NCBI RefSeq assembly: GCF_013167215.1
Contig: NZ_JABJWY010000007.1
Location: forward strand, 1 to 64,000
Reading direction: 5' to 3'
DNA from: Sphingobacterium prati
Lineage (GTDB): Bacteria > Bacteroidota > Bacteroidia > Sphingobacteriales > Sphingobacteriaceae
Length of the DNA: 64,000 nt
Part shown: positions 60,375 to 64,000 of the stretch, piece after piece
How the letters are laid out: the number at the start of each line of letters is the position of its first letter
Numbering within the stretch: position 1 is the stretch's first letter
Made by a program: the position numbers and the translations under genes
Notes under the pieces: model-generated
What the model was told of the DNA's origin: nothing
The model's database searches: none
The model's input: only the letters and a program-made list of their open reading frames with translations

Positions 60375-61337
60375 ATGAGTGAATTGAAACAGTCGAAATA
60401 TATCGATATCACGACAGATTATGGCTTTAAAAAAGTTTTCGGATCAGATACCAATAAAGATCTTCTCATTGCTTTTTTAAACGAACTCTTTAGAGGTCGC
60501 AAGGTTATTGCTGATCTGTATTATAACAAAAATGAACATGTCGGGGATACAGAGGATATCGGCACCGTTATTTTTGATTTGACCTGTACGGCAGACAATG
60601 GGGAGCGGTTTATAATTGAAGTGCAGCGCACGGCACAGGTTAATTTGAAAAAGCGCATGCTTTACTACAGTAGTAAATTAATTGCGGATCAGGCACCCAA
60701 AGGCAATCGAAGGTCTTGGAATTATGCAATTAGTGAAGTCTATATCATTGTGTTGATGGATGGATTTGCAATGCCTGATGCGGGCGAAGAGAAGTGTTTT
60801 TTGCACGATATTTGCTTATGTTATCGAGATCATGGTAAAATATTTTATGACGATCTAGGCTTTATATATATAGAATTGGTTAACTTTGTTAAAGCTGAGG
60901 CAGAGATAGATAATGATTTAGATCGTTGGCTTTACGTACTCAAAAATATGTCTTCGCTAAATGGACTTTCCACTTATTTGCGGAAGCCTATTTTTGAGAA
61001 GTTATTTCAGTTAGCAGAGTATAGCAAACTAAAACCGGAGGAACGAGAGATGTACAACGCAAGTTTAAGAAATAAATGGGATGCCGAGAGTATCCGAAGT
61101 AGTCAGGAGGAGCTATTGAAACGAGGGCGCGAAAAAGCAATGGCGGAGGGAAGAGCCGAAGGAGAGGCTAAAGGAAAAGCGGAAGGAAAAGCAGAAGGAA
61201 AAGCAGAAGGAAAAGCAGAGGTAATAAAAAACCTTTTGTCTTTGAATAAGTTTTCGATATCGGAGATAGCCGAACTATCAAACGTCACTGTAGAGTTTGT
61301 AAATGGGGTCCAGGCGGAGATAGCTAAAGGAAAATAA
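60375..61337 (+). CDS. Rpn-family PD-(D/E)XK nuclease / putative transposase
   Basis: 320 residues from Met at 60375; the ATG at 60348 would overlap the promoter. The Rpn start ITTDYGFKKVFGSDTNKDLL is followed by the nuclease core: Asp68 (VIFDLTC) and Glu82-x-Gln84 (FIIEVQR), then ISEVYIIVLMDG. RpnA relatives cleave DNA and promote RecA-independent recombination. The C-terminus (about 250-290) is a charged low-complexity stretch of EGKA repeats, then a small helical end with SISEIAELSNVTVEFV. Flanked by an inverted repeat and by direct repeats. Confidence 0.9.
   Translation: MSELKQSKYIDITTDYGFKKVFGSDTNKDLLIAFLNELFRGRKVIADLYYNKNEHVGDTEDIGTVIFDLTCTADNGERFIIEVQRTAQVNLKKRMLYYSSKLIADQAPKGNRRSWNYAISEVYIIVLMDGFAMPDAGEEKCFLHDICLCYRDHGKIFYDDLGFIYIELVNFVKAEAEIDNDLDRWLYVLKNMSSLNGLSTYLRKPIFEKLFQLAEYSKLKPEEREMYNASLRNKWDAESIRSSQEELLKRGREKAMAEGRAEGEAKGKAEGKAEGKAEGKAEVIKNLLSLNKFSISEIAELSNVTVEFVNGVQAEIAKGK
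61161..61220 (+). repeat. 12-base tandem repeats inside the Rpn gene
   Basis: Four units of the form GGAAAAGCAGAA at 61173, 61185, 61197 and 61209 (first and last with one changed base), with a looser unit at 61161. They encode EGKA repeats. Loss or gain of a unit keeps the frame. Confidence 0.85.
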
Positions 61338-61361
61338 TCATATAACGATATTAGGTTTTAC

Positions 61362-61394
61362 GGCCGCTTGGATACTGTTCAAGCGGCCTTTTTT
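61362..61394 (+). terminator. terminator of the Rpn gene
   Basis: GGCCGCTTG (61362-61370) pairs perfectly with CAAGCGGCC (61380-61388), then TTTTTTAT. 25 bases past the stop. Confidence 0.88.
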
Positions 61395-61409
61395 ATAGGA
61401 TAGTTGGTG

Positions 61410-61452
61410 TCTTGGCCCTAGACTGTATAACCTCTTTGAACAAGTCACCAAA
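61410..61452 (+). repeat. 43-base direct repeat, copy 2 (downstream of Rpn gene)
   Basis: See 59971-60013. It starts 16 bases after the T-run of the Rpn terminator. Confidence 0.55.
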
Positions 61453-61543
61453 AGTTCTTTCGCGAGCACTTAGTGTCGATTTGCGCGGAAGATGGAAGAT
61501 TATTAGGATAAATCCGTAATTTCATTAATCAAATACCTTTAAC

Positions 61544-62335
61544 ATGACATTTCTATATCGATATATTTGTTTGTCTTGGCTGCTAGCGGCATTAGTACTT
61601 TCCATTGATGTTTTCGCACAAAAACAACCCAGTGTGGACAGCAATGCTGTCGCAGTTCAATTCGTTGACAGACTACTTTCTGAAGGTGACTATACCGCTG
61701 CGGTGTTGGGGATTCCCCGGCAGGATGCATCGCAGGTTGCAATTGTTGAGAAAATGAAACTTGCCATCAAAGACAATGAACAGTGGTTTCTCAACGTAAT
61801 GAAGGAATTGGAACCGGGACAACCTATGCCATATCACAAAAATCTGGGTATTAGCGAAGCGGAGTATGCCGCTTTTATGCAGTTTTCGCAATCTATCAAA
61901 ATAGACAAAATTGGAGCTATAGCGCTTAAGATCATTCGTAGGCACAGCAGTATTCATTTTGAACCTAAAGATTTCGGCGATTATTTAAAATATCTAACGA
62001 TCGATTTAAAAGACCACAGGATCATGGTTGATAGTATCGACTTGCCATACAAAGGGCAAATTACCATGGATGCTCAACGGACAACATTGGTTGCTGGACC
62101 TTGGAAAGGATACTCCTGGCGACTCGAAGAATTTAGGAAAGACGGACAATTAATTGTAGACCCAAATAAAGTAGTTCCAGCAGAAATCAGTAAGTTGGAT
62201 GTAAAAGCTATTGAGCTGATTATAGGCAAACTCGATCATAGCGATCAGTGTTTTCTTTATCTCAAGAGTAATATTATCAATAAAGGCCATGTGCTTGCAA
62301 AACAGGATATAGCCCTTTTATTAACCAAAGAATAA
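61544..62335 (+). CDS. hypothetical secreted protein; parent family of two relics
   Basis: 263 residues. Signal peptide SWLLAALVLSIDVFAQ (cleavage about residue 25). The mature chain begins with a DUF3887/NTF2-like helix pattern (AVAVQFVDRLLSEGDYTAAV), then KNLGISEAEYAAFMQFSQSI and a beta-rich half ending EFRKDGQLIVDPNKVVPAEI. Function unknown. Pieces of close relatives survive at 16195-16262 and 25944-26010, each with few changes, so copies of this gene were once spread in the region. Confidence 0.72.
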   Translation: MTFLYRYICLSWLLAALVLSIDVFAQKQPSVDSNAVAVQFVDRLLSEGDYTAAVLGIPRQDASQVAIVEKMKLAIKDNEQWFLNVMKELEPGQPMPYHKNLGISEAEYAAFMQFSQSIKIDKIGAIALKIIRRHSSIHFEPKDFGDYLKYLTIDLKDHRIMVDSIDLPYKGQITMDAQRTTLVAGPWKGYSWRLEEFRKDGQLIVDPNKVVPAEISKLDVKAIELIIGKLDHSDQCFLYLKSNIINKGHVLAKQDIALLLTKE

Positions 62336-62535
62336 GCTGAAATCCAACAATAATATTTCTAACCTTAAATTAGATCAAAGCCCATAGCCGGTTAACAGTT
62401 TGCTCAAGCAGACATCTAACAAAAGGAGCCTTCCTTAACGGTTCATAAGAGAGGCTTTTACCTTTAATGGCTACAAGATTTTAAATACTGATTGGGAAAT
62501 AGCCGAGGATTATTCCATTGGCCTGGTACACAGTA
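62336..62535. other. gap with a short coding remnant
   Basis: A plus-strand frame around 62463-62542 reads FNGYKILNTDWEIAEDYSIG and LVHSK before a stop, with no start. It looks like the end of a small lipoprotein-like gene. It joins the DUF1016 relic head-on near 62540. Confidence 0.3.
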
Positions 62536-63015
62536 AATGAGGTGAGTAAAAGAAATTTTTGATAAAATTGCGAAAGGATCTGTTAGTGGCCCGTTTTTTA
62601 TGGGGTGTTGAAACGCTTGTTTCAATTCATCAGTCGTCAACTGATGAATTGAATTTGTCTTGTAGTCAGTACTTTGTAATTGGACAGTCAGCGACTGACC
62701 AATTTGAATTCCTTTTAAGTTACTGTTGATCAGAACATCTTTTACAGCAGATATTAGATGGGGGGATGCAATGTGAAATTGTCTGCATAGCTTTAAATTC
62801 GTAACAGATAGACCCTTTATTTAATAGATTCGGCGAGCTCGGGGAATGGCTGTTCACCATACTTTGCTCTTTCTTTAACTTTTTGCTCAAATTCGATGAT
62901 GTATAAGCCTATCAGCCAGTTGCGCAAAGTGAGCGATTGGTTCACAGCTTATCGTTGAGAGCTGTAACTCGTCATCGGTACTTTGGATACTGCTGACTAA
63001 TTTTTCAAATTCCAT
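62536..63015 (-). pseudogene. decayed DUF1016 (YhcG/PDDEXK) gene, N-terminal part
   Basis: From ATG at 63015 the minus strand reads MEFEKLVSSIQSTDDELQ, then after a frameshift RNWLIGLYIIEFEQKVKERA and KYGEQPFPELAESIK to a stop. A further frame shift gives KGLSVTNLKLCRQFHIASP and, later, GPLTDPFAILSKISFTHL. This is the DUF1016 N-terminal winged-helix region in order, with at least two frameshifts. The PDDEXK nuclease domain that should follow is absent; similarity ends near 62540. Confidence 0.75.
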
Positions 63016-63278
63016 CGCTTAATAATATCTTTTAATTTTTTAAATCGCTATGTTATATCCGTCAACCTAACTATCTCTCCATCGGCCGAAAACATATTAT
63101 GAGATTTAATCAACATACGACGAGACATACCTGGCCGTTGCGGTTAAATGTACAGATTTATTTGTATTTTTAGTCCTGTAGATGGCATAAGAGCCTGGGA
63201 ACTAATTTATAAACCGTAATGTCAAGTGTGTAGCTGAATAAAGAACCATCCAATAACGAAACAAGAGGACACAAAATA

Positions 63279-64000
63279 TGAAGTATATCTTTTATTTATT
63301 TTTTTTAATCTCGATCAACGCCAAAGCACAGGATCTTGAGGTTTTATTAATAGGTGTTTCCCATAATTATAGTAAATATCCTATACAGAATTTTTCCAGC
63401 ATCCATCAAAAAATTAGAAAATTTAAACCTGACGCCTTTTTTGGCGAGTTCCTGAGCAAAGAAGACGAGCGGTTGCTGATGGACTTTTGGTGCAAACAGC
63501 CAAATATCACTCGGCTACATAAACTAAGGAACAATCGACCTATAAAAGAGGTACTACTGCGGTATACTGTTGACAGCTTGAAGGAACGATCCAAGCAGCA
63601 ACCAAATGATTATCATGTAAAAGCCGATTTAGCGCATGCCTATTATCTTGATCAAGATGTGGCAAATGGGCATTATCAATATTGGCAAGTTTATAATTTT
63701 CTGCAGCATCGACCTAATGCCGAACTTGAAACTTATATCGAAAAATTACTTAGTCCTGGGGTCGATACCACCGGAAGAAGTATGAAAAGGCTAAAAACTT
63801 CTGAGTATGCTTATATAGCCTTCCCGATGATGCAGGAGTTAGGCATCGAGGAACTGATGTCTATGGATTGCCAGGACTATGATCTGAATTGGCAAGCATC
63901 GTGGGGAGCATTTGACGCAAAATTTGTCTTGTTCAAGAAAAATATAGCCGATTCCTCTAAAAATCATTTGAAATCAGCTTTGATAGCTATTGACAAGGGG
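63279..64000 (+). CDS. DUF5694/TraB-like secreted protein, 3 prime end outside window
   Basis: At least 240 residues, open to the window edge. Signal peptide FYLFFLISINAKAQ (cleavage about residue 18). The start of the mature chain, LEVLLIGVSHNYSKYPIQNF, then KFKPDAFFGEFLSKEDERLL, has the GxxH and Glu layout of the TraB/PrgY and DUF5694 group, putative metal-dependent enzymes. The gene is cut, so domain length cannot be judged. Confidence 0.65.

Noticed and set aside
1-64000. CRISPR array, tRNA or rRNA genes, plasmid origin
   Set aside because: No regular spaced repeats, no cloverleaf or rRNA core sequences and no replication gene were seen on either strand by eye.

Overview
The window looks like the chromosome of a Bacteroidota bacterium, most likely of the Sphingobacteriaceae (Sphingobacterium or Pedobacter type; this is inference). 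Supporting signs: an ECF sigma / FecR / SusC / SusD surface-uptake operon, many exported proteins with Bacteroidota-style signal peptides or lipoboxes, few Shine-Dalgarno sequences, many promoters of the Bacteroidota form (TAnnTTTG at -7, TTG near -33), and generally AT-rich DNA. No rRNA, tRNA or CRISPR array was seen.

Layout. 1-1344 is an IS256-family insertion sequence. 1359-13365 is mixed chromosomal content: a secreted hydrolase, lipoproteins, a SanA-like DUF218 protein, a YjaB-like acetyltransferase, the pseudokinase AMPylase SelO, an FMN-binding protein, GAPDH, a retropepsin-like protein and a NamZ-type muramidase (DUF1343). A clear TPP riboswitch at 13624-13711 has no thiamine gene behind it. 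13911-16071 is an epoxide hydrolase / SnoaL-like pair divergent from an HxlR regulator. 16462-23270 is the sigma-FecR-SusC-SusD operon (minus strand), with no carbohydrate enzyme beside it.

23900-49633 is dense in small redox enzymes and their regulators. It has three further HxlR genes, three AraC genes and two Crp/Fnr genes beside SDR, NmrA-like, flavin monooxygenase, flavodoxin-type reductase and luciferase-like monooxygenase genes, with cupin, RidA and alpha/beta hydrolase genes. Several divergent gaps contain visible operators. The best is a promoter present twice with identical spacing, in front of a cupin gene and an alpha/beta hydrolase gene, with an AraC gene between them. Decayed copies of HxlR, AraC and a secreted-protein family lie between the intact genes, so the region seems to grow by duplication and decay. 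A TonB-dependent receptor and a divergent lipoprotein share a palindrome that covers both -33 elements (42333-45924).

49601-54794 (minus strand) is a three-gene cassette: TerB-N/TerB-C protein, DUF2791 (BrxD-like) ATPase and DEAD/DEAH helicase. This is the composition of the described anti-phage system Shango (SngABC), and it is the clearest defence system here. The right end has a phosphotransferase, a luciferase-domain/SRPBCC gene pair, an EamA exporter preceded by a 12-codon Pro-Pro-Pro leader peptide, an Rpn-family nuclease gene with inverted and tandem repeats, a secreted protein whose broken relatives lie elsewhere in the window, a decayed DUF1016 (YhcG-type) gene, and a TraB/DUF5694-like gene cut by the window end.
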